Below are positions 23,142 to 33,259 of a stretch of 64,000 bases of DNA, piece after piece. The translations under genes were made by a program, and so were the position numbers. The DNA lies in assembly GCA_963383645.1 (NCBI GenBank), contig OY726557.1, positions 126,938,603 to 127,002,602 of the forward strand. The letters are read 5' to 3'. This DNA is from Muscardinus avellanarius. Lineage: Eukaryota > Chordata > Mammalia > Rodentia > Gliridae. Each line of letters opens with the position of its first letter. The first letter of the stretch is position 1. The notes beneath the pieces were generated by a model. The model was given only the letters and a program-made list of their open reading frames with translations, did no database searches and was not told the origin of the DNA.

Positions 23142-23712
23142 GTTATGGGTCGAATTGTGCCCCAGCCCCCATTCATATGTCAAAGTTCTAATCCTAATAT
23201 CTTAAAATAGGTTCTTATTTTTGGTAGAGACTTTGCAAAGATGACCAAGTTAAAATGAAATCATTATCCGGGCATGGTGGCACATGCTTGTAATCCCCGC
23301 GCTTGGGAGGTGGAGACAGGAGGATCGCACAGGTTTGAAGCTAGCCATGCTGGCTTAAGAGACCTGTTTAAAAAAAAAAAGTCTGGGAGTGTAGCCCAGA
23401 GGTAGAAGGGCTTCCAGAAACTCCAGTACCACCAAAAAAAAAAAAAATCATTTGAATGGGCTTCAGTGCATTGTGACTCAGGGTTCTTATAAAAAGTACA
23501 ACTTTGGAGGTAGAAACATAATAGGGAAAACACTACATGAACATGAAGATGGCTATCTACAAGCCAGGAAGAGAGGCCTAGACAGATCCTTCCCTCTGCA
23601 CTCAGAAGGAATCAGACCTTCCAATGTCTTGCCTTTGGACTTGGGCCTCGGGAACTGTGAGACAATGCATTTCAGCCAGGTAAGCTACTTAGCACATCAG
23701 CCCTAGAAAACT
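23142..23712 (+). mobile_element. MLT1-like MaLR LTR, split by a SINE
   Basis: The left part has 'tgccccagcccccattcatatg', 'tctaatcctaatatc' and 'accaagttaaaatgaaatcatt'. The right part resumes with 'atttgaatgggcttcag', 'ggttcttataaaaagtacaac', 'aagatggctatctacaagccagg' and 'gaactgtgagacaatgcatttc'. This is the MLT1 order, with the SINE at 23266-23444 inserted in the middle. No coding part is present. Confidence 0.72.
23266..23444 (+). mobile_element. B1-dID SINE inside the MLT1-like LTR
   Basis: B1 start 'tccgggcatggtggcacatg', ID half 'tctgggagtgtagcccagagg' with the 'gggcttccag' variant, then an A14 tail. The 8-bp duplication aaatcatt flanks it at 23258-23265 and 23445-23452. This proves the SINE is younger than the LTR. 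Confidence 0.95.
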
Positions 23713-24300
23713 CACACCGACAGGAAGGGGAGGAGCTGGTCTTCCCATGACGCCTGGCTGTTTTCATTGACTCTGATTCTCTGGAATCAATTCCCCAGGT
23801 TCCAGAGCTACCTGCAGGCGATAGCATCACACATTTGCTTAGAGGGTCCAACTGGTGGGACGATGGCCATCAGGGTGGCTCTGATAGGACAGCACAGGTG
23901 ATGGGTATGAGAGACTACAGGAAGGGGGCACTGGCTGTCTGTAAGCTGAGGAGCAGTCCAGGTTGCCTCTAGCATTCGTGCTTCCAGTGTGAGGACCATG
24001 TTGGGCAGGCAGTGCTAGCTTATTGCCCCATTCAGAGGCCACTGAGCTGTTAAGTAACTGTGGCTAAAGCTGGTGGCAATGGCCAGTGGCAGTCCCTGTC
24101 CCTTCCCCATGACTCAGGCTGTTTAGTGCAGAGGGGTGGCCATTTGTGGGAAGCCTTCCTGTTGTGTCTCCAGTTCATCTGTTCACAATGGTTCAGGTGA
24201 CGTGGTGATATTATCTCACGTTTGTGGAATATTTATTTTTTCACAGTGCTGTCATAGCTACCATGTCATTCAGTTGCCAAAGACCAACTTTTCTCTCCTG

Positions 24301-25280
24301 AAGCTACTTTTATTGGGGCATTGTAATTAGACATCAGAGTGAGGTTCAAAGTGATATGCACATGCACACAGCACTTGGTGTGTTTTTCTCTGGCTCCCAT
24401 GCCAATCCCCATACATACTAGTGAGGTTGGTAGCAATACCTTCATATATGGAAATAGTATTATTTGAACTGTTCCCTTCCTCAGTCCTCCATATCCCCTT
24501 CCTACTCCCTTCCAAGTTCCTTTCCACTGTTCTACTGGTCTCTCTTATCAATTATCTGAAGTCACTTTTGCATCCTCCTTTTTCTCTAGCTTCCACATAT
24601 GAGAGAAAATATAATCTTTGGCTTTCAGAGCCTGGCTGATCTTACTTGACACAATTTCCCCAAGTTCCATCCATTTGCCTGTGGATGCCATGCCTGTGTT
24701 TTTCTTTATGTCTGAGTAGTAAAATTCCATTATGTGTTTATGCCACATTCTCCTTATCCATTCCTCTAGGATGGTTTGCTTAGGTTTGTTCTATAATCTT
24801 TGCCAGTTACTCCTCTGATAGAGAACCAATACATAAATATATAAAGAATATATAAAGAACTCAAAAAACTTAACACTAAAAAAGCAAATAACCTGATAAA
24901 AATGATCAATTGAACTGAATAGCTGTGTCTCAAAAGAAAAAATACAAATGGCCAACAAATACGTGAAATGAATGTTCAACATTGGCAATTAGAAATGCAA
25001 ATCAAAACTACACTGAGATTCTGTCTAACTCCTGCTAAAATATCAATCATCAAGAGTGCAGCAATAATAAATGCTTGTGAGGATGTGCAGAAATAGGAGC
25101 TCTTGGTAGGATGGTAAATTAGTACAATCACTATAAGATCAGTATGATCAAAAAAGCTAGGAATGAGACTGCTGTATGACCCAGGTATGTCACTCTTTTG
25201 TATCTTTTAAAAATGAAGTCAGAATACTATAGTGATACATTTATACCCACATTTACTGCATCACAATCCACTTAAAGCTA
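24301..25280 (-). mobile_element. L1 LINE fragment with internal inversion (twin priming)
   Basis: Positions 24308-24800 are L1 3' UTR and ORF2 end in reverse orientation ('ttccatccatttgcctgtgg', 'tctgagtagtaaaattcc'). From about 24808 to 25275 the sequence is L1 ORF2 in forward orientation ('aatggccaacaaatac', 'gaaatgcaaatcaaaactac'). The two parts are adjacent in L1, so this is one 5'-truncated insertion inverted at its 5' part. A 6-base aagcta occurs at both edges (24301-24306, 25275-25280), a weak TSD. All frames are broken. Confidence 0.88.
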
Positions 25281-25405
25281 TATATATATTTTTAGTATTG
25301 TGGATCAAACCTAGAGGCATTCTACCTCCAAGCTACACCCCCAGCTCTTTTATTTATTTTGAAACAGGGTCTTTCTAAGTTGCAAGGGCTGGCCTCAAAC
25401 CTCCA
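25281..25405 (-). mobile_element. B1-dID SINE, truncated
   Basis: The reverse-oriented ID half and linker are complete ('ctacctccaagctacacccccagc', 'ttatttattttgaaacagggtc'). The B1 half stops after 'ctggcctcaaacctccag'. An AT-repeat tail lies at the left, directly beside the L1 edge. Confidence 0.88.
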
Positions 25406-25900
25406 GATTTTGGAGCAGCTGATGAACCTCCCTAAGAGTCCAGACTTTCTCCTGCCAGGAGCAGGGAGTCATGAGAATTGCTAAGCAGGGTAGGGAGAGG
25501 CCAGCCTTACACTGATTAGCACTGGTGTAGATGATAGATGGAGGAGATAAACCCAGAGAAGGGAGGCTACCCGGGAGACTATTACCATACTCCAGGTGAG
25601 AGGTGATGCCTTTACATCTATTTCCCCTTCCTGCTCTCTGAAGACAGTCAGAGACCGGAGAGCAAACAAGAGGATGCTGAGCTATCACAGGGGGACCTCA
25701 GAGCCTCCAGATCTCTGCCACCTCCACACAGAGCAGTAGAGGGGCTGAAAATAGCTCACATTCCCCAGATGGTGCCCGAGACCATATGGAGAAGATGCCA
25801 GCTGGACCTGGCTGGAGTCACCCGGAGGCCACGTATGCTTCTGTGCTAACAGAGCTGCTGACGCCAAGTGACAGCACTTACCAGTGAGCAGTCCTCATGC
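25406..25900. other. unique sequence, no gene seen
   Basis: No repeat or coding exon is recognised. The reverse frames of 60-97 codons have no family resemblance. Confidence 0.35.
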
Positions 25901-26030
25901 TGCTCCGAGGATTAGTTTTCCCCTCTATAAATTGTCAATACTAAGACCCTTCTCATACAATTAATATGAAAATCAAATGAACCAACACGTGGGAAAAAGT
26001 GCCAAGAAAGGAGTACTTAATAAGAGTGAG
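25900..26030 (+). mobile_element. MIR SINE fragment
   Basis: 'ttagttttcccctctataaattgtcaatactaag', 'aatatgaaaatcaaatgaacc' and 'gtgggaaaaagtgccaagaaagg' follow sense MIR from the centre to the 3' end. Confidence 0.5.
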
Positions 26031-26059
26031 TGTGATAATTAGAAACAAAACATCAGACT

Positions 26060-26175
26060 GGTGTGTGAAGGTTATCACATTTCCTCTACCCCCTTAGTTT
26101 TACGGATATGAAATGGGAAAGGCAGGGAGGTCACATGACTTTGCCAAGGTCATGTAATCAACTATCAGGTGGTGC
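26060..26175 (-). mobile_element. MIR SINE fragment
   Basis: 'tttacggatatgaaatgggaaagg' followed by 'gactttgccaaggtcatgtaatc' is reverse-complement MIR 5' half. Confidence 0.5.
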
Positions 26176-26369
26176 TCTTTGGTGGTCAGTATGGCAGCTG
26201 CAAATCAGGTGGACTGGAACAGTGAAAGGCATCAGGAAGACCAGCCAGGTGGCCATAGCAGGGGAGGCTAAGCCACTTGAGGTGCTGGAACAGAGAGAAA
26301 ATGGTGAAACACATTCTAGACAGACCATGGGGCTGTCCATGGCCACTTGGCCCCATCACTGGGTTTGTA

Positions 26370-26703
26370 GTGAAGTAGAATGTCATGGTGGAGAACGAGT
26401 GTGGTTCAGAGTTGCAAACAGAGAGACTGGGAAAAGGGTTGAGGACTAGATATACCCTTCCAGGGCATGCCTTCCTTGGTGGCCTACTTTCTCCAACTGG
26501 GCCCCACCCCCTAAAGTTTCCACCACCTCCCAGTAATGCCATCAGATTATGAATTCATGGATGGATAAACCTATTGATGAGCGCAGAGCCCTCATGATCC
26601 AATCACTCCCCAAAGCCTCACCTCTGGACACTGCTGCACTGGGCACCAAGCCTTCAACACACGGCCCTTTGGGGGCCATTTCAGATCTAAACCATAATAT
26701 AAC
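26370..26703 (-). mobile_element. solo MaLR-type LTR
   Basis: In reverse order: 'aatgtcatggtggagaacgag', 'gccccaccccctaaagtttccacc', 'gccctcatgatccaatcactc', 'accaagccttcaacacacgg', 'ggccatttcagatctaaacc'. This is the rodent-type MaLR LTR read backwards. No internal region is present. Confidence 0.72.
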
Positions 26704-26784
26704 ATAGACTTGTGCAAGATGAAAGTATGTAAGGCAAGATCCTTATCCCAATGAGATCTAACCCAGTGTGTCATACAAGGCATG

Positions 26785-26990
26785 GACAGGATGAGTATGC
26801 TTTGGGACCAGGGATGGTACAGATTTTGGAGTTTTTGTCTTTGGGAGTATTTGTATAGACTTTTTACTCTTTGAAGATTCCTATAATGAAAGTCTAAGAT
26901 CTAAAATATTCTCAAGTCTGAAACATTTGAGCATGAAACTTCAGATTTGGGAGCATTTTGGATTTGGAGATTAGGAATGATCAATCTGTA
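26785..26990 (-). mobile_element. MER-type DNA transposon relic (Tigger-like), deleted copy
   Basis: Ends match the relic at 47812-48135 in the opposite orientation: 'tttgggaccagggatgg', 'ggagtttttgtctttggg' and the right end 'gagcattttggatttggag'. The middle is missing. The superfamily assignment is from memory. Confidence 0.5.
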
Positions 26991-27294
26991 CTTGTGATAG
27001 TTTGTTAACGAAAGCCTTGGGAGCAATGGAGTATTTTCATCTGCGTGACAATCCTTGCCACAGGAGCCTAGCGGAGGAAGCTGCAGGCTGAGGGCTGGTG
27101 AGGGGTGCTCTCCTGTAGGTCATAGGCCGTGAAGGCTCAGATGTGGCAGGTTCTTGGTTGGGTGTTTGACACCTGCTCTCACAGGTGGCGGTACAGTGAT
27201 GGCCAGCACCAGCCATTCTGCCCTAGGATGCCTCTCTGAACCCCAGGATGCTAGAGTCGTAGATTTGGAAAGTTTTCACCTTGATTCTACTCAA

Positions 27295-27840
27295 CTCTTG
27301 CTTTCCGCCGCCATTCTGCCTAGTCCTATTTGCAGCATAATTACTCACATTGCTGGCAATAATGACTCCCATAAATCACACAAAGATCACTGTTTTCTGA
27401 TCAACTTCTACAGTAAAGAGACCCGAGGAGAGGATTAGGAAAGGTTTATTAAATTTGACTAGTTCCTGGCTCTGGCCCTCTAGGACAAGTTATAAATGTT
27501 TAATAGCCCAATAATACCTGTTTCATAATTTTTGAGTCTCATTGCTTGCTAATCTAAGTTTATTAAAGAACTATAAACTTTACATTGTTGTAAAGATATA
27601 ATTGCTATTTCATAGCTTATTTAATATGAGTTAATTATATTAGAACTAAGTTTCCCTCCATTCATATTAAGTATCAATTAGTTGTTCTAAACTATTGATT
27701 TGTATTTAATTAACTATGCTATTACATACCAATTAAATTCTTAGAAGAGAAACTTGAAACAGCTGTGGCCTTAAATTAAGTTTTTAAAATAATGAATTAC
27801 ATAAAAAGCTCATGTTGAGTTATTGTCTTTCAGGAAGAGT
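27295..27840. promoter_or_regulatory. candidate conserved AT-rich block
   Basis: Two repeat-free sub-blocks. The first (27295-27430) contains 'agcataattactcacattgc' and 'gactcccataaatcac'. The second (27480-27840) is more than 70% AT but not simple repeat, with many TTAATTA and ATTAATT-type cores. The pattern fits an enhancer or a matrix-attachment-like region, and sequence alone cannot separate these. Confidence 0.32.
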
Positions 27841-28249
27841 TGACAGTCATTTGTGATGATTCCAAAAAGGTTCTGTGACCACAGCCCAACCTTGCTCACT
27901 CCCACAGGGAGCGAGACTCCCACAGACACCTGCTGATGGGCATCTTGCACCATCAATAGTGGTGATGACTGACCTTAGGGCAGTCCCTGGCTGCCTCCGC
28001 TGTGACATTTGCTGGCTGGCACAGTCCTGCCCACTGCACGGCCAAGGCAGGCAGAATTATTAGCAACTCCTCACCACCAGCTGTGAGGTCTAGAATTGTC
28101 TGTGTGGCTATGGTCCCAGATCCCATGTGCCTGCAGGAAATCTGGGTGCCCACGTGGTCATCAATCCTTTGGCTTCTCCAAGTTTCTGCTCCACTGGCCT
28201 AAGCTTGAATCTCAAGAAGGAAAGAGCTGACACTGAGCAGCAAAGGGTG

Positions 28250-28338
28250 TGTGGATTTTCTCTCATCTTGTTTCACCCTCACAGCAGCCTTATGAAAACA
28301 GATTGAATCACTCCCATTATTTATAAGGAAACTGACGT
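28250..28338 (-). mobile_element. MIR SINE fragment
   Basis: 'caccctcacagcagccttatg' and 'cactcccattatttataaggaaactg' are reverse-complement MIR. The copy is cut on its right by the ID element. Confidence 0.52.
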
Positions 28339-28425
28339 ATTTTATTGCCATGCTAGGGATTGAACACAGGGCCTCACACATACTAGGTGAGTGCTCTCCC
28401 ATTGAGGTACATCTGCAGCCCAGAA
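28339..28425 (-). mobile_element. stand-alone ID SINE
   Basis: 'tgctagggattgaacacaggg', 'tactaggtgagtgctctccc' and 'attgaggtacatctgcagccc' are the reverse complement of the tRNA-Ala-derived ID element. They include the anticodon-side segment that the dimeric B1-dID has lost. There is no B1 half beside it, so this is a monomeric ID. Confidence 0.85.
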
Positions 28426-28882
28426 ATTGCCATTTTAGAGGGGTGAGCCTGGAAGAGCCCTGTCTGCCCAACTCCCTGCTCGGTGCACCGGGCCACACTC
28501 CAGCTCCATCCTGTGTGAGATCATCCTCACCAATTCCGAGTCTCTGAGACCTTGTCTGGCTCTTATTGCCATTCTTTCCTGGGATGGCTGTGTTCTTCCC
28601 CTACTTTCAGACATGATCTGGTTTCTCCTCAACTGATGAACTGCCTGGAATTCCAGAAAGGCCACCAGTGAACTCAGAATGTGGCCTTTTCTGGGGCACT
28701 TGACCATCAGTGAAGGCCCCATGCTTAGCAGAGTCTACCTTTGTGTGTTAGAACTGGGACATTGGCTCTCCCCACTGCCCTGGGGGTTCTGGACACAACC
28801 AAGCCTCATCCCTCCTCATGCTTTGCTTGCCCACCTGGGGCAGGCCCACTTCATTTACTATTACAATTCAAAGGACTAGGTA

Positions 28883-29074
28883 AGCTAGGCATGGTGGTAC
28901 ATGCTTATAATCCCAGCATTTGGGAGGCTAAGACAGGAGGATCATGGTTTATGAACAGCCTCAGCTACTTAGTGAGGCCATCTGCAACTCAGTGAGACCC
29001 TGTTTCAAAATAAAGAATAAAAAATAGGGCTGGGGGAATCGCTTGGAGGTAGAATGCCCCTGGGTTCCATCCCC

Positions 29075-29126
<52 letters not shown>
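28883..29126 (+). mobile_element. B1-dID SINE with (CA)n tail and TSD
   Basis: The full dimer ends 'ccatccccagta' and continues straight into a (CA)n tract at 29077-29124. The 8-bp duplication actaggta flanks SINE plus CA tract at 28875-28882 and 29127-29134. The microsatellite is therefore part of the inserted unit. Confidence 0.95.
29077..29124 (+). repeat. (CA)n microsatellite in SINE tail
   Basis: About 24 CA units between the SINE terminus and its TSD. Confidence 0.97.
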
Positions 29127-29164
29127 ACTAGGTACTAATTGCTTGTAATCCATTAGTCTCTGAG

Positions 29165-29310
29165 TGAAGCATGTTGTGTACATTATCTTTATTAACCTTC
29201 ATATGAGCTGTATAAGGTATTCCTATTTGACAAATGAACAAACCCAGGATTCAAAAGGTTAAATAATGTTCCTAGGGCCATATGGCTAGTAAGTGTTGAG
29301 GTCAGTAAAA
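29165..29310 (-). mobile_element. MIR SINE
   Basis: 'acattatctttattaaccttc', 'ctgtataaggtattcctatttgac' and 'tatggctagtaagtgttgagg' are reverse-complement MIR. Confidence 0.66.
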
Positions 29311-29929
29311 CTAATTAAGTAAGATCTCCTTGTGAGGAAGGTGAGGGGTTTAAATAATGTTGGCTGAAAAGCATTACGGGAGATAGTTTTATCACATGCC
29401 TAGGAATGTATCAGCCCACCTCTGATTGAAGATGTCTAATCCCAGTTGTTCAGTTGCTTTGTGGGGGACCCTAAGAGAGAAATAGGAACATGAAGGCTAT
29501 TCCAGTCCCCTGGCTTGTCTTTAGACTACTCACCCAGGAACAGGGCCTGCTGAGGGCCACATGCTCAGAAGGCTTTAGAGGTTTCCTAAGAGAAAGTCGA
29601 TATCAGTGGTTAATGTTCAAAGGGGGGCCAGATGTGCAACAGCTGGGTGCCCTGTCCCCCAAAGATGCTCAGACCAGTACATCTAGTCATGGCAGGGAGG
29701 CCAAACAAGAGAACAGCACTTATTTTTTCTTTTTCTTTTTCTCAATAAGATCAATAGCATCTCCAAAAGACTAAGAGCAAGGGCAATAAGGGGCCCCTGC
29801 AAACTCCACCCTGCTGCCAAGAGCTCTGCTGCCCCTTCCCCTTTGCAAAGGCAGAGGGCCAACAAGAGGCTGCGAATGTGCGCATGCTTTGTGTTTCTCC
29901 TCAGATTAGGGAAGACACTATTAGCCCCA

Positions 29930-30050
29930 CTGGCCAGGGGAGGCTCAGGGATGTGGAGTAATTTTGCTGAACTTGCACAGGGGGGAAGTAGGGGATTCAG
30001 AATTAAAACCCAGGCCTGTCGGGTTCCAGAGTCCAGGCCCAGTCCCTTCT
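29930..30050 (-). mobile_element. MIR SINE fragment
   Basis: 'ggaggctcagggatgtggagtaa', 'cttgcacaggggggaagtag' and 'ttcagaattaaaacccaggcctg' follow the reverse-complement MIR 5' half. Confidence 0.5.
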
Positions 30051-30284
30051 CTTAGGATGCAGTCTGAGTTTGTAGACACTGTCCAGGGGGCCAGGAGAGA
30101 CATAGAGGAAGAGAGGGCCTTTAGAGGTTGCTGGCCAATGGTCCTGGGCATCATTGCCTGATGGTTGGGGAAACTGAGAAACCCTGGGATTCTGGAGGAT
30201 GAGAAGGGGCTGTGACTCCTGGGGCAAGCAGGGAAGTGTGGAGAAAGCCCGCCTGCTCGGGCTGGGTTGGCGCAGGGGCAGGGC

Positions 30285-30415
30285 TGATGTTTAGTGATGT
30301 GCTTACAAACCACCTTGTCCCCATTTACAGCCTAAATAAAACTATGAATGTGCAGGATTAACTGAGAGGATCCCATGATAATTCATCCTGGAGTCAGGCT
30401 GGAATGTCCGGGCTT
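30285..30415. promoter_or_regulatory. candidate conserved non-coding block
   Basis: A short repeat-free stretch with 'cagcctaaataaaactatg', 'caggattaactgag' and 'gataattcatcctgg'. The TAAT-type and 'ggatta' cores resemble paired/OTX-type sites. Very tentative. Confidence 0.22.
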
Positions 30416-30636
30416 TTTCCTCGAGACCCCATATTCTACAGAACAGGGTGGGGGTGGAGGGAGACGTCTGCCCTCACTTAGTACAGGGAAGAGGATAGAG
30501 AGGATAGAGAACAGAAAACATTGCCTCAAGACTGGGGGAGTATAGGGTTTTAGGAACCCTGAGGGTGGAAGAGGGTAGGTAGGCTCTGGTGGATGGCAGA
30601 TAACCCTTCCACTTTCTGGGTAGAAAAACAGCAGGA

Positions 30637-30800
30637 GGCATGGTGGCCAGTACTTGGGGGGTAGAGACAGGAGAATTGCAGGTTCAAGACCACCTCCCCA
30701 ACTTAGCAAGACCCCATTTCCAAATAAAAAATAAAAAGAGCTGAAGTGTAGCTCTGAAGTAGAAAGCTCTTAGGTTCAATCCCAGTTACACACCCTCAGA
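30637..30800 (+). mobile_element. B1-dID SINE, old, internally shortened
   Basis: 'ggcatggtggcc' leads directly to 'agtacttggggggtagagacagg', so about 20 bases of the B1 start are missing. The ID half is 'gctgaagtgtagctctgaagtag', with an A/G-rich tail. It is diverged. Confidence 0.88.
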
Positions 30801-31219
30801 AAAGAAAGAAAAGCAGTAGGAAGGAGGTCAGGTGCTGATGTCATACTCTTGTCCCCAACCAAGGCAGTCACAGCTGCCTTGTTCACAGTCTAGTGTTCAG
30901 CCTCACCCTGCAGGGTGGGCCTCGTTTATCTCAGTATGTACCACCCGAAGAGGGATAGGGGGTACAGCCTCTGCCCCACTCTCCTCTTTCACATGTGTCC
31001 TGAGCTGGGACAGTCCTCTGGGGTATCCTATCCTGGGCTACCTTGGAGCTGAGGCTGTGAGGAGCAAAGGGCTAGAGCGTGGTGAGATCTCATTCTCCAG
31101 GGCAGAGCACAGTCCAGGCAGCTGCCTGCCCCCTCCCGCCAAGGGAGGGAAATGAGCTCAGGGTGAGGAGATGACCTAGTGGGACAGGCAGGGGACCCGC
31201 TGCTCTCTCATTACCCAGA
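30801..31219. other. unique sequence, no gene seen
   Basis: No repeat family is recognised. A 107-codon frame (30832-31155) lacks any family resemblance and splice context. Confidence 0.35.
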
Positions 31220-31390
31220 ATCTCCTTGCGCCGCACACACTCCATTACAACGCTGTATCTTATAATTAAATCGAATCTGCCAGTTACCTCTCAGCACGGC
31301 AGCAATTCAAGTTCATTGGAGGCCTTCTTTGTTTATTTTCACTTATTTATTTATTTAGTAATTATTTATCTAGCTATCTACATAGCCGTG
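31220..31390. promoter_or_regulatory. candidate conserved non-coding block
   Basis: 'ccattacaacgctgtatc', 'ataattaaatcgaatctgcc' and 'cagcacggcagcaattcaag' form a repeat-free block with CpGs in an AT-rich context. An attta-type run to about 31375 follows. Confidence 0.28.
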
Positions 31391-31764
31391 GAGGCCCCAG
31401 GCCAATGTCTTCTCAATGCAGTCTCTCCCATGCGCTGTCCAGGGAGGGAAAAGCAGAGGTGGGACTGCACGCAGGGCTGCAGTGGGTCCTGGGGTCCACC
31501 TCTGAGACTGGGTTAAGGTGAAGGCCATGGTGGAGCTTGGGCTCTACCTGTCATGCCACCAGCCCTGCTCTTGCCACGGATGCTGTATGGAAGGTTCACT
31601 AGTTTAAGAGAGTTTCCATGGAAGGTTCATGGAGGTGCTGGCCAACAGGCCTCATACTTAGGGACCAGAGCACAGGTTAGAGAATGTGGAAGCCAGGCTG
31701 TAACTGGGGCTTATTAGCCACAAACATACACCTGCAGGGCTTCTCAGCTGAAGATGCAGTCACC

Positions 31765-31915
31765 AAACACATGTTCCCCTTCAACCCTCATGGCACTTGG
31801 GAATGTTGACCGAGGATCAGAGAGGCCCCACAACTTCCCAAAGTCACCCAGCTGCGAATGGCAAAGCTGGGGTTTATATACAAGGTTTGAGCTTCAAACC
31901 AAGAACCCCACTTCC
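31765..31915 (-). mobile_element. MIR SINE fragment
   Basis: 'ccccacaacttcccaaagtcaccc', 'gcgaatggcaaagctgggg' and 'gagcttcaaaccaagaaccc' are the reverse-complement MIR 5' half. Confidence 0.55.
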
Positions 31916-31969
31916 CTGAGAGCCCTACATCCAAGCAGATGGCCCAGCCACAAAAACCAAAGTTCCTTT

Positions 31970-32215
31970 CTTCTCTTTAATGATAACCTTTCAGTGGCAA
32001 GAGGCGAAGGGGAGCCCAATAGCTTTGATTAAGGAATCGGCTTCAAACAGATCCAGGGGAGTGATTCTGAACCACCAGGCATCACTTAATCTGAACATGA
32101 AAGTTTACTTACTACCGGGCTGGCCCAGTAGGAGGCTGATTGCTCCAGGCATGCTGGGGACTGCACACACCTTGCACATCAATAGCTGGGCCCCAGAGAG
32201 GTGATCCTATTAGGG
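31970..32215. promoter_or_regulatory. candidate conserved non-coding block
   Basis: Repeat-free sequence with 'ctttaatgataacctttcag', 'tagctttgattaagg' and 'atcacttaatctgaac'. 'ctttgatt' is TCF/LEF-like. A faint MER5-like phrase at 32060-32085 prevents certainty. Confidence 0.22.
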
Positions 32216-32281
32216 GCCATCTCACCTAGCAGCCCCACCAGAGCAGAAGATGGAGAAGGCTGGGAGGATGTGAGTGCAGGT

Positions 32282-32290
32282 GCACACACA

Positions 32291-32328
<38 letters not shown>
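32282..32328. repeat. (CA)5-(GT)n head-to-head microsatellite
   Basis: A CA tract switches to GT at a central CACGTG (32291-32296), making a 22-bp perfect palindrome at 32283-32304 followed by more GT units. Alternating purine-pyrimidine of this kind can adopt Z-DNA. Confidence 0.96.
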
Positions 32329-32329
<1 letters not shown>

Positions 32330-32839
32330 CCTTACATATTATAGAAGGATCTATCCACTGGGTCATTCATGAGCTGTTTGGTGCTTGGAATAGGAATGAG
32401 TTGTCCCAGAACAGACCTGAGTCTGCACTGCCATTCCTGGGTCTATTCAGAAACACTTGAGCTCACAGGTTGGCTTCTGTGGCCTGTCTGCACAGGAGAA
32501 GCCATTGGAGACCTTGTTTGAGCCCCATTCTCTGTGGCTGGACCACAGAGAATTGGACACAGCAATGTGTAGGAGGCCAGTGGCTCAGGGACCACACTAC
32601 AGGAGAATTCATACTTCTTGTTCATCCTGAGGACCTTCTATGTCAAGAAGATCCAGAGAGGGAGGATGGTCTAGGAGAAAGAGGATCATTTAAATGGGAA
32701 AAACTGCTGGGCAAGGGGTCCTGAGCCACACCACTTACAAGCTAGGTCCTCTTCTGGCTCCTGCAGCCCAGGATGCTTGAGCCAATGACCTCATCCCTTG
32801 AGACTTCTACACAGAGGCTCAGCCTCTCCAACTACCTCT

Positions 32840-32935
32840 TGGCTCTTGATCTCTGATGGGAATCTTCATTTCCTCAACCTGCAAAGTGGACAGCTTCTGA
32901 CATAGTGTATATTAAATGCTGGGAAGTGAAGCTGA
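32840..32935 (+). mobile_element. MIR SINE fragment (weak)
   Basis: 'cttcatttcctcaacctgcaaagtgg' and 'agtgtatattaaatgctggg' resemble the sense MIR 3' half. Confidence 0.42.
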
Positions 32936-33028
32936 AGAGAGGCATGTTCCTATTATCTGTCTAAATGTGGAGAACCAAGGCTGGACATTGTTAGTGCACT
33001 GTTCATGGTAGTTAAAGAATAGCAATAT

Positions 33029-33198
33029 AGCTGGGTGGTGGCGCATGCTTGTAATCCCCTCGCTTGGGAGGCGGAGACAGGAAGATCGTGCTGGTTGAGA
33101 GCCAGCCGCACTGGCTTAAGAGATCCCGTTTCCAAACAAAAAAATATAAAATAGGTCTGGGAGTGTAGCCAGGAGGTAGAAGGGCTTCCAGGAACCCC

Positions 33199-33245
<47 letters not shown>
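33029..33245 (+). mobile_element. B1-dID SINE with (CA)n tail and TSD
   Basis: A dimer of the 'gggcttccag' subfamily: B1 part 'tcgcttgggaggcggagac', then 'cttaagagatcccg', ID part 'tctgggagtgtagccagg'. It ends in a (CA)n tract at 33202-33245. The 14-bp duplication aagaatagcaatat lies at 33015-33028 and 33246-33259, which includes the CA tract in the insertion. Confidence 0.97.
33202..33245 (+). repeat. (CA)n microsatellite in SINE tail
   Basis: About 22 CA units directly after the SINE terminus 'ccccagta' and before its TSD. Confidence 0.97.
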
Positions 33246-33247
<2 letters not shown>

Positions 33248-33259
33248 GAATAGCAATAT

